Source of the DNA: Salinarimonas sp.
Lineage (GTDB): Bacteria; Pseudomonadota; Alphaproteobacteria; Rhizobiales; Beijerinckiaceae
Length of the DNA stretch: 64,000 bases
Assembly (NCBI GenBank): GCA_020832565.1
Contig: JAFIEI010000003.1
Location: forward strand, 1-64,000
Direction: 5' to 3'
Part shown: positions 16,744 through 25,215 of the stretch, piece by piece
Numbering within the stretch: position 1 is the stretch's first letter
How the letters are laid out: each line of letters opens with the position of its first letter
Notes under the pieces: generated by a model
What the model was told of the DNA's origin: nothing
Database searches by the model: none
Seen by the model: the letters and a program-made list of their open reading frames with translations, nothing else
Position numbers and translations under genes: made by a program

Positions 16744-17316
16744 TCAGAGCATGAAGAGGAGATAGGTGGCGCCGTGATCCGGTGGTGTTTCGAACCGGCT
16801 GGAACCGATGAGCCGGTAACGCAGGCAATCGCCGGGGCCGAGACGATGTTCGTCGTCCTCGAGCGTCACGTGCAGCGCCCCGACCTGCAGGACGAGGTGG
16901 TGCTCCAGGCCCGGGCGCGGCGGGGCGGGATAGGCGATGATCGTCCCCGCCGGCAGCGTGCAGCCGATCACCTCGCCGGTGAAACCCTCGGCGGGCGGCG
17001 ATATCACCCGGCGCACCATGCCGGTTGCCGGGTCGTGCCAGATCGATTGTGCGTCATGCGGCACATGCGGCGAGGGGGCATTCTCGACCTCCTGCAGAAG
17101 CCGCGATACGGGCAGGCCGAATACCGAGCAAAGCCGCCCGAGCACCTCCGCGGTGGCGCTGGTTTGCGCCTTTTCGAGGCGCGAGAGCGTCGAGCGGCTC
17201 ACCCCGCTCGCGGCTTCGAGCTGTTCGAGCGACAGATTGCGCGCATGGCGCAGCTCACGCAGCCGCGCCGCAATGCGGCTGTCGATGGTGGTGAAGGCGT
17301 TTCGATCATTTCTCAT
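16744..17316 (-). CDS. XRE-type regulator with C-terminal cupin domain
   Basis: A 190-residue regulator with a helix-turn-helix at about residues 12-66 (LRELRHARNLSLEQLEAASGVS then STLSRLEKAQTSAT). A cupin sensor domain follows, with EHHLVLQVGALHVTLEDDEHRLGPGDCLRYRL. The ATG at 17316 lies inside a 37-base near-perfect palindrome, the likely autoregulatory operator. A second in-frame ATG at 17352 would put the palindrome inside the gene. It leads the operon with the GNAT acetyltransferase gene. Confidence 0.87.
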   Translation of the reverse strand: MRNDRNAFTTIDSRIAARLRELRHARNLSLEQLEAASGVSRSTLSRLEKAQTSATAEVLGRLCSVFGLPVSRLLQEVENAPSPHVPHDAQSIWHDPATGMVRRVISPPAEGFTGEVIGCTLPAGTIIAYPAPPRPGLEHHLVLQVGALHVTLEDDEHRLGPGDCLRYRLIGSSRFETPPDHGATYLLFML

Positions 17317-17345
17317 ATTCGGGATTATTTCCCGATTATGAGAAA
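17309..17345. promoter_or_regulatory. 37-base palindromic operator at the XRE-cupin start
   Basis: The arms TTTCTCATATTCGGGA (17309-17324) and TCCCGATTATGAGAAA (17330-17345) are complementary at 15 of 16 positions around TTATT. They cover the start codon and the region where the ribosome binds. It is suited to a dimeric HTH protein, most simply the XRE-cupin regulator itself. Confidence 0.65.
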
Positions 17346-17355
17346 CATACAAGTA

Positions 17356-19161
17356 TCAAAATGGCCAGACCAGAGGCAGGATCGGCACGGCCACAGCCAC
17401 GACCACGGCCTGCAGCGGCAAACCGAGTTGCCAGTAGTCGCCGAAGCGAAAGCCTCCGGGGCCGAGGATGATGGTGTTGTTCTGGTGTCCGATCGGGGTC
17501 ATGAAGGCGCAGGACGCGCCGACCGCGACCCCCATCAGCAGGGGATCTGCGCTGATGCCGAGGGAATTGGCCGTGCTGATCGCGATCGGGCACATCACCG
17601 CAGCGGTCGCCGCGTTGTTGACGAAGGCGGATATAATCATCGTCAGGACCAGCAAGATGGCGAGCGCCGCCATCCCGCTGGAACTCGCCCCCCAATCGAG
17701 CAGGGTCTGCGCGATGAGTTCCGCCGAGCCGGTCGTCGCCATCGCCCCGGCAACGGGGATCAGTGCCCCGAGAAGGACGATCACCGGCCAGTCGACGGCG
17801 TTGTAGACGTTGCGCGGCGGGATGATGCGCAGGGCCATGACCGCGAGCACGCCGAAGGCGAAGGCGATCGCGGCGGGAAACAGGCCGAACGCCGCTGCGG
17901 CGATGGCCAAACCCATGATCCCGAGCGCCATCAACGCCTCGCGCGCATTGGGAATGCGCACCGCACGCTCCGCCAGCGGCACCAGGGCGAACTGTCCGGC
18001 GAAATCCGAAAGGCGCTGGAACGCACCCTGCATCAACAACACGTCGCCTGCCTTCAGCCGCAGCGTACGCAGCCGCGCCCGCGAGCGCTGACCCTGGCGC
18101 GAGACGGCGAGCATGTTTATGGCAAAGCGCGTGCGCAGGTGGATGTCGGCGGCCGAGCGTCCGATCAGCGAGGAATTGGGCAAGACCACCATTTCGATGA
18201 TGCTCATTTCCTCGTCCCGGCTACTCTCTTCCTCAGCGTCAGCCTTGGCCTCCGGCGTATCCGGATCGCGCGGCTTGTCCTCTTCGAGCTTCAGTTCCAG
18301 CGCCGACAAGGCGCCTGCAAGCGAATCCGGCTCGGCTTCGATGACGAGGATGTCGTCGATGCGCAGTTTCCGCCACGGGTCGGGGGCGCGCATGCGCACC
18401 TCGTTGCGGATCAGGCCGACAATGGTGGCATCGACCTCGTCGAGCTCCTTCTCGATCTGCTTGAGCGTCATGCCGACCGCCTTCGACTTCGACGGTACGC
18501 GCGCTTCGGTCATATAGGCATCGGTCTCGAAACCCTCGGAAGTTCCGCCGCCGCGCTCGGGTATCAGCTTGCGGCCGAAGATCAGCAGGAATGCCAGCCC
18601 CGCCACTGCAACCGCGATACCGACCGGGGCGAAATCGAACATGGCAAAGCTGCTCTCGCCCGTCTCACGGCGAAATCCCGCCACGATCAGATTTGGCGGC
18701 GTGCCGATCAGGGTGGTCATGCCGCCCAGGATCGATCCGAAGGAGAGCGGCATCAGGACCTTGCCGGGAGAGATGCCGTGCCGGGCCGACATCTGGATCG
18801 CGATGGGCATCAACAGGGCAAGCGCGCCGACATTGTTCATGAATGCCGACAGCACCGCGCCGAGCGTCGTCAGCGCGGCGAGGGTGACGAAATAACTCGA
18901 ATCCGATGGAATGAAGCGCTGCGCGATCGCATCCACGGCCCCGGAAGTCTGCAGCGCCCGCGACAGGATCAGGACGCAGGCCACGGTCACCACTGCAGGG
19001 TGGCCGAAGCCCTCGAAGGCCGTATCGCGATCGACGAGGCCAAACCCGACGCAGGCCAGGAGCGCGGCGACGGCAACGATGTCGTGGCGCCAGCGCCCCC
19101 AGATGAAAAGCCCTATGGTCGCCAACAGAATGGCGAGAAAGATGCCCTGTTCCTGGGTCAT
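17356..19161 (-). CDS. SLC13/DASS-type anion permease with TrkA-C (RCK-C) domains
   Basis: A 601-residue inner-membrane transporter. Two hydrophobic halves each carry an NNVG/NNAA-type re-entrant motif (FMNNVGALALLMPIA near residue 110 and FVNNAATAAVMCPIA near residue 515). Between them lies a long cytosolic section with two TrkA-C regulatory domains (around residues 215-290 and 320-410) separated by an acidic linker (EEDKPRDPDTPEAKADAEEES). GTPPNLIVAGF near residue 175 is the substrate-site loop. Members carry sulfate or dicarboxylates; which one is not decided here. It ends 11 bases before the XRE operator. Confidence 0.88.
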   Translation of the reverse strand: MTQEQGIFLAILLATIGLFIWGRWRHDIVAVAALLACVGFGLVDRDTAFEGFGHPAVVTVACVLILSRALQTSGAVDAIAQRFIPSDSSYFVTLAALTTLGAVLSAFMNNVGALALLMPIAIQMSARHGISPGKVLMPLSFGSILGGMTTLIGTPPNLIVAGFRRETGESSFAMFDFAPVGIAVAVAGLAFLLIFGRKLIPERGGGTSEGFETDAYMTEARVPSKSKAVGMTLKQIEKELDEVDATIVGLIRNEVRMRAPDPWRKLRIDDILVIEAEPDSLAGALSALELKLEEDKPRDPDTPEAKADAEEESSRDEEMSIIEMVVLPNSSLIGRSAADIHLRTRFAINMLAVSRQGQRSRARLRTLRLKAGDVLLMQGAFQRLSDFAGQFALVPLAERAVRIPNAREALMALGIMGLAIAAAAFGLFPAAIAFAFGVLAVMALRIIPPRNVYNAVDWPVIVLLGALIPVAGAMATTGSAELIAQTLLDWGASSSGMAALAILLVLTMIISAFVNNAATAAVMCPIAISTANSLGISADPLLMGVAVGASCAFMTPIGHQNNTIILGPGGFRFGDYWQLGLPLQAVVVAVAVPILPLVWPF

Positions 19162-19350
19162 TGGTCGAAATCTCGGCTGCGGTGGCGGAGGTGATCTTCA
19201 GGTGGGTGACAGGGATATATGAATGCTGCCCGGTCGCCTCATGAACGCGACCAGGCCTGAATGGTTGCGCTCGACCAGCGCTCTGTCGATGAAGGCTATA
19301 CCGATTCCCGCGCGAATGCACCGCCGATCAGGCCGGGGATGGGCGGGCGC

Positions 19351-20070
19351 TCAGGCCCTCTGGCGCAGGATTCCCTGCAACTCCTCGGAAAGCTTGGTGA
19401 TGCGTTCCGCCGAGACGCCACTCTCGTCGGCCAGTGATTTGATCTCGGTAGCGACCACGGTGAAGCCCGCGCCGTACTCGCCCGCCCGCGCCGCTTCGAT
19501 GCGGGCATTGAGCGCCAGAAGCTGCAGCGTCTGCAGGATCCGCAGGATAGCGCCGGTATTGGCGATGATCTCCTGGCTCGTCGCGCCCACCCGTTCGAGC
19601 AGCGCGGTGGAGTTCTCGAGCTCGCGGGTCTTTTTGTTGTTGACGTCGATCACCACGCCCTCGAGATGCGAAAGTGCCCCGTCCGGCCCGTAGACGCCCC
19701 CGCCGCTCTCATGCACCCATTGCGTGCCGCCATCGGCGCGCTTGATCCGGTAATCGACCTCCCAGTTACCGCGTGCCTCGACGGCTGCCGCTACGGCACT
19801 GTCGACCGTCTCGACATCATCGGGATGGATGATGCCGGCATAGGAGCGCTTTTCGGCGCCGGTAAAGGCGTCACGAGAATATCCGGTCACGCGATCCACG
19901 GCGCCTTCCATGAACATCATCGTGAAATCGGTGTCGTTGTGGCAGCGGTAGAGGAAGCCGTTCATCCGCCGCACGATGCTGCGCATGATCGACAGGGAAT
20001 TCTCCCCCGGGCTCCCTGCTTCCGGCGCCACATCGTCGCCCCCGGTTTCGGCTCGCATCAAGGCATCCAT
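19351..20070 (-). CDS. soluble PAS protein with a minimal chemoreceptor signalling tip
   Basis: A 239-residue protein with no membrane segment. Residues about 30-145 form a PAS-PAC unit (YSRDAFTGAEKRSYAGIIHPDD, then WEVDYRIKRADGGTQWVHESG). Residues about 155-235 hold a short piece of the chemoreceptor (MCP) hairpin, with ALNARIEAARAGEYGAGFTVVATEIKSLADES, which is the CheA/CheW-binding tip. Full receptors carry several hundred residues of coiled coil; this one keeps only the tip, so it is either a very short cytosolic receptor or an adaptor that binds the array. No che genes lie nearby. Confidence 0.85.
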   Translation of the reverse strand: MDALMRAETGGDDVAPEAGSPGENSLSIMRSIVRRMNGFLYRCHNDTDFTMMFMEGAVDRVTGYSRDAFTGAEKRSYAGIIHPDDVETVDSAVAAAVEARGNWEVDYRIKRADGGTQWVHESGGGVYGPDGALSHLEGVVIDVNNKKTRELENSTALLERVGATSQEIIANTGAILRILQTLQLLALNARIEAARAGEYGAGFTVVATEIKSLADESGVSAERITKLSEELQGILRQRA

Positions 20071-20167
20071 CTTCGGCTCCGCAAGGTTGTTGTATCGGCT
20101 GACAGGTCTTCGCGCTCGGGGGATCGAAGGTGATTCGCGCCGAACCTGTCATATCGGCGATTCAAGC

Positions 20168-20186
20168 ATGACTTACGTTAAGTCAT
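20168..20186. promoter_or_regulatory. short palindrome upstream of the PAS gene
   Basis: ATGACTTA and TAAGTCAT flank CGT, giving an eight-base inverted repeat about 100 bases upstream of the PAS protein start, in the spacer behind the MarR-divergent membrane protein gene. Possible operator; no binding protein is evident. Confidence 0.3.
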
Positions 20187-20266
20187 CCTTGAGGATCGCC
20201 CGTACCGAAGCTGCTTGCTTGCCAATGACGGTGCCGAGAAATCGCGGAGGCGATTCCGGATTGCGT

Positions 20267-20824
20267 TCACGCGAATGCCACACGGGCGCGACGGAATAGC
20301 CCCGCCAGCAGCGCGATCTTCAGCGTGATCATCGCCCCGCTGAGAAGCGCGAATTTCGCTGCGGCAAAGCTCGAATAGACCACGGCGACGGTCTGCGATA
20401 TATCCTGCGGGTTCGCCAGCATGATGAACGAGATCAGGTTCTCGATTACATCCATGCTCGCTCCGGCAATCCCCAGCACGGCCGCTGCGATTCCCGCGCG
20501 GTAACCGAAGCTCCCGACGCCGCCGAGGCGCGCGACGAGCGTTCCCAGCAGGGCAGAGAGGATCATCACGGACGCGATGAACGCGAAATCGATGATCTGT
20601 GTTCGCCAGTAGATGTCGAGCGTGCCGGCATCAAGCATGACCCCGTAGAAATATTCGACGCGCTCGGCACTGAAGGCGAGCTGCCCCTCGGCGTAATGGA
20701 CGGGATGTCCGGATGCTTCATAGCTCGCATCGAGCCAGGTTTGCGCCCCCATGAAGCCCGCAAAGGCGGCTCCCGTGGCAGCGAGATGGGTGCCGGGTGT
20801 CATCCTGAGAAGATGATGGAACAT
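20267..20824 (-). CDS. four-helix membrane protein divergent from a MarR regulator
   Basis: A 185-residue protein with an N-terminal hydrophobic segment (GTHLAATGAAFAGFMGA) and three more (IIDFAFIASVMILSALLGTLVA, AGIAAAVLGIAGASMDVIENL, FALLSGAMITLKIALLAGLF). A soluble loop lies between the first two. I do not recognise a family. The longer open frame extending to 21643 is antisense to the MarR gene and is not coding; the ATG at 20824 begins the hydrophobic protein. Its start lies just beyond the twin MarR-type palindromes, so it is the probable regulated target. Confidence 0.75.
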   Translation of the reverse strand: MFHHLLRMTPGTHLAATGAAFAGFMGAQTWLDASYEASGHPVHYAEGQLAFSAERVEYFYGVMLDAGTLDIYWRTQIIDFAFIASVMILSALLGTLVARLGGVGSFGYRAGIAAAVLGIAGASMDVIENLISFIMLANPQDISQTVAVVYSSFAAAKFALLSGAMITLKIALLAGLFRRARVAFA

Positions 20825-20841
20825 GATAATTCTCCATTTGC

Positions 20842-20874
20842 ATTCCATGGAATACATATTACATTCCGTGGAAT
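20842..20874. promoter_or_regulatory. twin palindromic operator between marR-type and membrane-protein genes
   Basis: ATTCCATGGAAT at 20842-20853 and ATTCCGTGGAAT at 20863-20874 are near-identical 12-base palindromes with centres 21 bases apart, about two helical turns. The second overlaps the MarR start codon. The layout is that of a MarR-family autorepressor controlling both divergent genes. Confidence 0.7.
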
Positions 20875-21355
20875 GGAAATCAAGCCCGAAAATCTGCCCC
20901 CCGAGTTGTCCGCCGATTTCGGTCGCCAACTCGCCGTCGTGAGCCAGCTCTACACGGCGCTTCTCGGTCGCCTGCTGGCACCTCACCAGCTGACTTACGG
21001 CCAATTTGCCCTGCTGGCGCATCTGGGACGCCATGGCGGGCCCACGCGCGTCTCCGACATCGCACGGGCGGTCGATCTCACCCAATCGGCGGTGACGAAG
21101 GCCGTGCAGAAGTTCGCCGGGCTCGGACTCGTCGAGATTGCGCGGGATACCGTCGATCAACGAAACCGTCCGGTTTGCATAACGGCGCTGGGGCTGCAGC
21201 ATCTCGACGAGGTACAGCAGGCGTTCTCGCCTGCCTTCGCACAATTGCTGGATGGCTGGGATGTGGCCGAACTTCGGCGGCTCACGGGCGATCTCACTGC
21301 GCTCTCGGCGCGGCTGGATGCCATGCGCCAGCAGGCGGCGGAAGCCGAAGCCTGA
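20873..21355 (+). CDS. MarR-family transcriptional regulator
   Basis: A 160-residue winged-helix regulator with LTYGQFALLAHLGRHGGPTRVSDIARAVDLTQSAVTKAVQKFAGLGLVEIARDTVDQRNRPVCITALG, the full helix-turn-helix and wing of MarR proteins. N- and C-terminal helices provide the dimer interface. The conserved wing Asp/Arg pair is present (DTVDQRNR). The ATG at 20873 has no good ribosome binding site and overlaps one operator palindrome, so translation may be leaderless. Its probable target is the divergent four-helix membrane protein. Confidence 0.87.
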   Translation: MEIKPENLPPELSADFGRQLAVVSQLYTALLGRLLAPHQLTYGQFALLAHLGRHGGPTRVSDIARAVDLTQSAVTKAVQKFAGLGLVEIARDTVDQRNRPVCITALGLQHLDEVQQAFSPAFAQLLDGWDVAELRRLTGDLTALSARLDAMRQQAAEAEA

Positions 21356-21386
21356 CTGACAAGGTTCGCGATAACCAGTGTCTCGG

Positions 21387-22289
21387 TCAGCGCACCGGCC
21401 CGGGCCGTACGGGGATGCCTTTCGCCCGCTCGGAATAGAGGATGTAGACGCCGCTGCCGATGATGATGGCCGAGCCGAGCCAGACGAACGGGTCCGGCAA
21501 TTGCCCGAACACCACCCAGCCCAGCAGCACCGCTCCGCCGAGCTGGAGATAATTGAAGGGCGAGACGAAGGGCGCCGGCGCGACCTCGAAGGCCCGGACC
21601 AGGAAATAATGACCGAAACCGCCGAAGAAGCCGAGGCTGGCAAACAACGCCCAGTCGAGCGCGCTTCCCGGCGTCTGCCAGATGAAGGGCAGGGGCAGGC
21701 TGGTGAGCAGGAAGCCCGTCACGGCGATATAGGTGATCGAGGTATCCGCCGGATCACCCGCAGCGAGCTTGCGCGACAGGAGCTGGTAGAAAGCCGCAGC
21801 TCCCGCGCTGCCGAAGACGAGCAGTGCGGCGAGATTCATGCCTTCGCCGGGCCTGATCACGATCAGCGCACCGGCGAAACCCACCGTGATCGCGATCCAG
21901 CGCCGCAGGCTGACGCGCTCGTTGAGGATGAACGGTGCGAAGGCCGTCACGATAAAGGGCGCCGTAAAGCTGATCGCCGCGGCGGTCGTCAGCGGCACGA
22001 AGGCGAGGGCGGTGATGTAGATCAGCGTTGCCATGCACAGCAGGCTCGAGCGCAGCAGCTGCAACGGAATTTGTTGCGAGCGCAGGAGCGCGAGGCCGCG
22101 ATACGGCACGAACACCATCAGCATATAGACGAAATGCCCCGCATAGCGCGCCCAGGTAATCTGCAGCACGCTGTAATCATCGGTGAGGTATTTCGCGCTG
22201 GCATTGAGCATCGGAATCAGCGATGCGGCCAGGACCATGAACAGCACGGCCTTGTTCAGATCGTCCGGCCGTGACCCCTGCGTGCTCAT
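21387..22289 (-). CDS. EamA-type DMT-superfamily exporter
   Basis: A 300-residue protein with ten hydrophobic helices arranged as two EamA repeats (LNKAVLFMVLAASLIPMLNASAKYL opens the first, AALLVFGSAGAAAFYQLLSRKLA the second). RYAGHFVYMLMVF and LTTAAAISFTAPFIVTAFA are typical. Relatives such as RhtA- and S-adenosylmethionine-type carriers export amino acids or other metabolites; the substrate here is unknown. The ATG at 22289 follows GGTGGAG. It is convergent with the marR-type gene. Confidence 0.87.
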   Translation of the reverse strand: MSTQGSRPDDLNKAVLFMVLAASLIPMLNASAKYLTDDYSVLQITWARYAGHFVYMLMVFVPYRGLALLRSQQIPLQLLRSSLLCMATLIYITALAFVPLTTAAAISFTAPFIVTAFAPFILNERVSLRRWIAITVGFAGALIVIRPGEGMNLAALLVFGSAGAAAFYQLLSRKLAAGDPADTSITYIAVTGFLLTSLPLPFIWQTPGSALDWALFASLGFFGGFGHYFLVRAFEVAPAPFVSPFNYLQLGGAVLLGWVVFGQLPDPFVWLGSAIIIGSGVYILYSERAKGIPVRPGPVR

Positions 22290-22298
22290 CTCCACCCT

Positions 22299-22338
22299 GC
22301 CCAGTATGCCCACCACGGACGATCACTGCATACTGGGC
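22299..22338. promoter_or_regulatory. 10-base inverted repeat upstream of the EamA gene
   Basis: GCCCAGTATG (22299-22308) and CATACTGGGC (22329-22338) are exact reverse complements with a 20-base spacer, beginning 10 bases upstream of the exporter start. It could be an operator or a hairpin that ends the upstream glcG-type transcript; no T tract follows on either strand. Confidence 0.45.
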
Positions 22339-22461
22339 CCGGTTATCTGCGGGTGAAATACGCAATTCTGCCGGACGGATCGCGCAATCTCCGCCTCGGA
22401 GTGGTTTCACCCAGAGCCAGCGGCAAACCGCGCGGAGCGCTTTTCGATCCGGCGACCCTGT

Positions 22462-22896
22462 TCAGGCGCCGGCATCGGCAACGAGGCCGGCGGCAGCGAC
22501 ACCGGCAAGGGCAGCCGCCTCGTCCTTGTCGGAGAGATCGCCGGAGACGCCGACCGCACCGATCAGGTTGCCGCGCTTGTCACGCAACAGCACGCCGCCC
22601 GCTGCCGGTATCAGGGGCCCGGCCACGACATGGCTCGCCGCCGCGATGAAATGCGGACGCTCAACGGCCATGGCACCGAAGGTGCGCGAGGGTACGCCGA
22701 GAGCGATCGCCCCATAGGCCTTGCCCATGGCGAGCTCGCCGCGCTTGAGGCTGGTGCCGTCCTCCGCCTGGAAGGCCTTGAGCGCACCACGCGCATCATA
22801 GACCGCCACGGCGATCGGTTGCAGCGAGGCCTCGCGCGCGGCTTTCAGGGTTGCGGCAACGATGCGCTGGGCGATGCGTAATTTCAGTTCGGACAT
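22462..22896 (-). CDS. GlcG/HbpS family protein
   Basis: A 144-residue protein of the GlcG/HbpS (DUF336) family. It has IAQRIVAATLKAAREASLQPIAVAVYDA, then VPSRTFGA and the glycine-rich GPLIPAAGGVLLRDKRGNLIGAVGVSGDLSDKDEA. The family includes the haem-binding HbpS and proteins encoded with glycolate, propanediol and similar degradation pathways; the exact role is usually unknown. No secretion signal is seen, so it is probably cytosolic. The start at 22896 follows GGAG; the frame further upstream to 22992 looks non-coding. Confidence 0.85.
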   Translation of the reverse strand: MSELKLRIAQRIVAATLKAAREASLQPIAVAVYDARGALKAFQAEDGTSLKRGELAMGKAYGAIALGVPSRTFGAMAVERPHFIAAASHVVAGPLIPAAGGVLLRDKRGNLIGAVGVSGDLSDKDEAAALAGVAAAGLVADAGA

Positions 22897-23019
22897 GGGG
22901 CGGCTCCTCGCCTGCTGAGGTTCTTCGTCATCTCCCATTCTAGCGCTTCGCCGGCGCCGCGCAGCAAGCCTGCCGGCGAATGAGTTTTTCATGCAGGGAA
23001 AAGCCGGATCGACCGGAAT

Positions 23020-23970
23020 TCAGGAAACGCCGGTGCGCAAGGCGCTGAGATCCACAGGCGCGAACTGCGTCGTCTCGCGCGTCAGGGTCACCTCCTCGAC
23101 ATGCAGTTGCCGCCAGGTTGCGAGTTTCTCCAGCACTTCCTGAACGATGATCTCCGGGGCGGAGGCACCTGCGGTGACGCCGATTGTCTCGATCCCGTCG
23201 ACGAATTCCGCGTCGAGTTCGGCCGCGTCCTCGACGAGCAATGCGGGGCGATTGAGGAAACGGGCCACGTCGCGCAGGCGGTTCGTGTTTGAGCTGTTGC
23301 GCGCACCGCAGACGATGAAGCGCTCGGCCCGCTCGGCCAGCATGCGCACGGCGCCCTGCCGGTTCTGCGTGGCGTAGCAGATCGTCTTGACGTCGGGACC
23401 GACGATTGCCGGAAAGCGCGCCTTCAGCGCCGCGATGATGTCGCGGGTGTCATCGACGGAAAGCGTCGTCTGTGTCACATAGGCCAGCCGCTGCGGATCG
23501 TTCACGCTGAGCGCGGCGACATCGACGCGGCTTGCCACGACATGCGTCTCGCCGTCGATCTGGCCCAGAATACCCTCGACCTCCACATGCTGGCGATGGC
23601 CGATGACGATGACGGCGCGTCCCTCCCGGGCATGGCGGCGGCCCTCGACATGGACACGGCGTACCAGCGGACAGGTGGCGTCGACGACATCGAGCCCGCG
23701 CGCCTGCGCCTCGTTCTCCACCGAGCGCGAGACGCCATGCGCGGAGAAGACCGTCACGGCCTCGTCGGGGATGTCGGCAATCTCGTCGACGAAATGGACG
23801 CCGCGCCGGCGCATGTCATCGACCACGCGGGCATTGTGGATGATTTCGTGGCGGACATAGACCGGACGATCGGTCATGCCGCGCAGATCCTCCACCGCCG
23901 CGATCGCGCGATCGACCCCGGCGCAGAAGCCGCGCGGATTGGCCAGAAGGACTGTGAGCGGATGCGTCAT
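23020..23970 (-). CDS. ispH: 4-hydroxy-3-methylbut-2-enyl diphosphate reductase
   Basis: A 316-residue enzyme, the last step of the MEP pathway, producing IPP and DMAPP. The three iron-sulfur cysteines are visible in NPRGFCAGVDRAI, DATCPLVRRVH and FIVCGARNSSNTNRL. The substrate-site elements VYVRHEIIHN, FSAHGVS and TEGVTAGASAPE-like GVTAGASAPEIIV are also present. It overlaps the hpnE stop (ATGA), so it is the last gene of the carotenoid operon and links precursor supply to product formation. Many alphaproteobacteria carry ispH elsewhere; whether this is the only copy cannot be told from the window. Confidence 0.95.
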   Translation of the reverse strand: MTHPLTVLLANPRGFCAGVDRAIAAVEDLRGMTDRPVYVRHEIIHNARVVDDMRRRGVHFVDEIADIPDEAVTVFSAHGVSRSVENEAQARGLDVVDATCPLVRRVHVEGRRHAREGRAVIVIGHRQHVEVEGILGQIDGETHVVASRVDVAALSVNDPQRLAYVTQTTLSVDDTRDIIAALKARFPAIVGPDVKTICYATQNRQGAVRMLAERAERFIVCGARNSSNTNRLRDVARFLNRPALLVEDAAELDAEFVDGIETIGVTAGASAPEIIVQEVLEKLATWRQLHVEEVTLTRETTQFAPVDLSALRTGVS

Positions 23971-25205
23971 GGCCGCATCCCCGCAAGCGCGAGGGCGGCA
24001 TCGCTTCCCGCTATGGCCGCCGCTTCGATCGTCGCCGGAAGCGCGCCGATCCAGTCGCCGGCAATGGCGAGACCGCGCAATGGCGAGACCGGGCAGAATA
24101 TCGCCCCGCCGGCATTTTGCGTCATGGTCGCGCGCTTTTCCTTCACGAGACGACGTTGCTCCCCGATCACGCATGACAGGCCCGCCGCAACGAGCGCGGG
24201 CGCGATTTCTTCTTCGATACGCGCGAGCAGGCGCTCCGGATTGTCCGAAGCATATTCTTCTGCGGCGGAGACCGTCACCGAAAGGTGATCTGCGCGCACC
24301 AGAACCCATTGCGATACGGTGCCGACGAGGCCGATGAAGCGCGGCGCGGCCGTGGCGGGAAGCGCCGGGTCGAGGGAGAAATGGGCGTTGACGATGGGCT
24401 CGAAGCTCTCCGGCACCGCGATCTGTGGAAAAAGCCGCCCGATCTCGGCGGGCGGCAGGGCGAGCAGCACGGTATCGTCGGGAGCGAGCGTGATCGTCTT
24501 GCCGGCAAAGACGAGGGCGGCGGCGCGTCCATCCTCGACACCGATCTCCCGCAACCGCGCGCCGGTGCGCAGGGCCACGCCGCGCTGCGACAGCCAGGCG
24601 ATGGCGGGATCGACGAGATCGGGGCCGAGCCCGTTTTGCGCGACGAGGAGCCGCGCACCGCCGGGGCGCATCACCCGACGCAGCGCCTGACCCATCCGCG
24701 CCGAGGAGGCCCGGGCCACCGGAGTGTTGAGGACGGCGACCGTGAGCGGTTCGACAAGATGATCATGCAATGCGCTACCGGCGAAGAGCGGGCCGATCGA
24801 GCGATCGGCGAGCGGCGCGGCGAGGCGGGCGAGGCGCGGCAGATCGGTGAGCGACAGGCCGGGCGGGCGCTGGTCGCGGCGCAGCCACCTCCAGGGCGAC
24901 AGGCCGATCCGCGCCAGCGCACCGGTGCCGGCATCATAGACCGGAAGGCCCTGCGGCTCCGGCTCGATCCAGGCATCGCGCGCGCCGATCCGCTCGATCA
25001 GACCGAGCGCTGCATGATTGGCCGAGAGCAGGACATGCGCGCCGTTGTCGTGGGTGAACCCGTCCGGACCGCTCACCGTGCGGCAGCGCCCGCCCGCTTG
25101 CGGTGCGGCCTCGTAGAGCGACACCCGCTTGCCCGCAGCCGTGGCGGCCACGGCGCCCGAAATCCCGGCAATGCCGGCGCCGACGATATGCAGGACGCCC
25201 GCCAT
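23967..25205 (-). CDS. hpnE: hydroxysqualene dehydroxylase HpnE
   Basis: A 412-residue FAD enzyme of the amine oxidase/carotenoid-desaturase superfamily. The dinucleotide-binding motif is VGAGIAGISGAVAATAAGKRVSLYEA, with GGRCRTV and DNGAHVLLSANHAAL following; AIAGDWIGALPATIEAA is the C-terminal FAD contact. The DNGAH and LSAN elements and the length match HpnE, which reduces hydroxysqualene to squalene. It lies 10 bases behind the fused HpnC-HpnD gene and overlaps ispH. Given the two neighbouring CrtN-like desaturases and the absence of squalene-hopene cyclase here, the squalene is probably used for carotenoid. Confidence 0.88.
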   Translation of the reverse strand: MAGVLHIVGAGIAGISGAVAATAAGKRVSLYEAAPQAGGRCRTVSGPDGFTHDNGAHVLLSANHAALGLIERIGARDAWIEPEPQGLPVYDAGTGALARIGLSPWRWLRRDQRPPGLSLTDLPRLARLAAPLADRSIGPLFAGSALHDHLVEPLTVAVLNTPVARASSARMGQALRRVMRPGGARLLVAQNGLGPDLVDPAIAWLSQRGVALRTGARLREIGVEDGRAAALVFAGKTITLAPDDTVLLALPPAEIGRLFPQIAVPESFEPIVNAHFSLDPALPATAAPRFIGLVGTVSQWVLVRADHLSVTVSAAEEYASDNPERLLARIEEEIAPALVAAGLSCVIGEQRRLVKEKRATMTQNAGGAIFCPVSPLRGLAIAGDWIGALPATIEAAAIAGSDAALALAGMRP

Positions 25206-25215
25206 CAGCCTTTGC

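Noticed and set aside
16360..19194. 944-codon open frame on the plus strand
   Set aside because: Antisense to the GNAT, XRE and SLC13 genes, which have clear domains; the peptide is Arg/His/Gly/Gln-rich and motif-free.
20825..21643. Upstream part of the long minus-strand frame ending at 20267
   Set aside because: Antisense to the MarR gene and Ser/Arg-rich; the real membrane protein starts at 20824.
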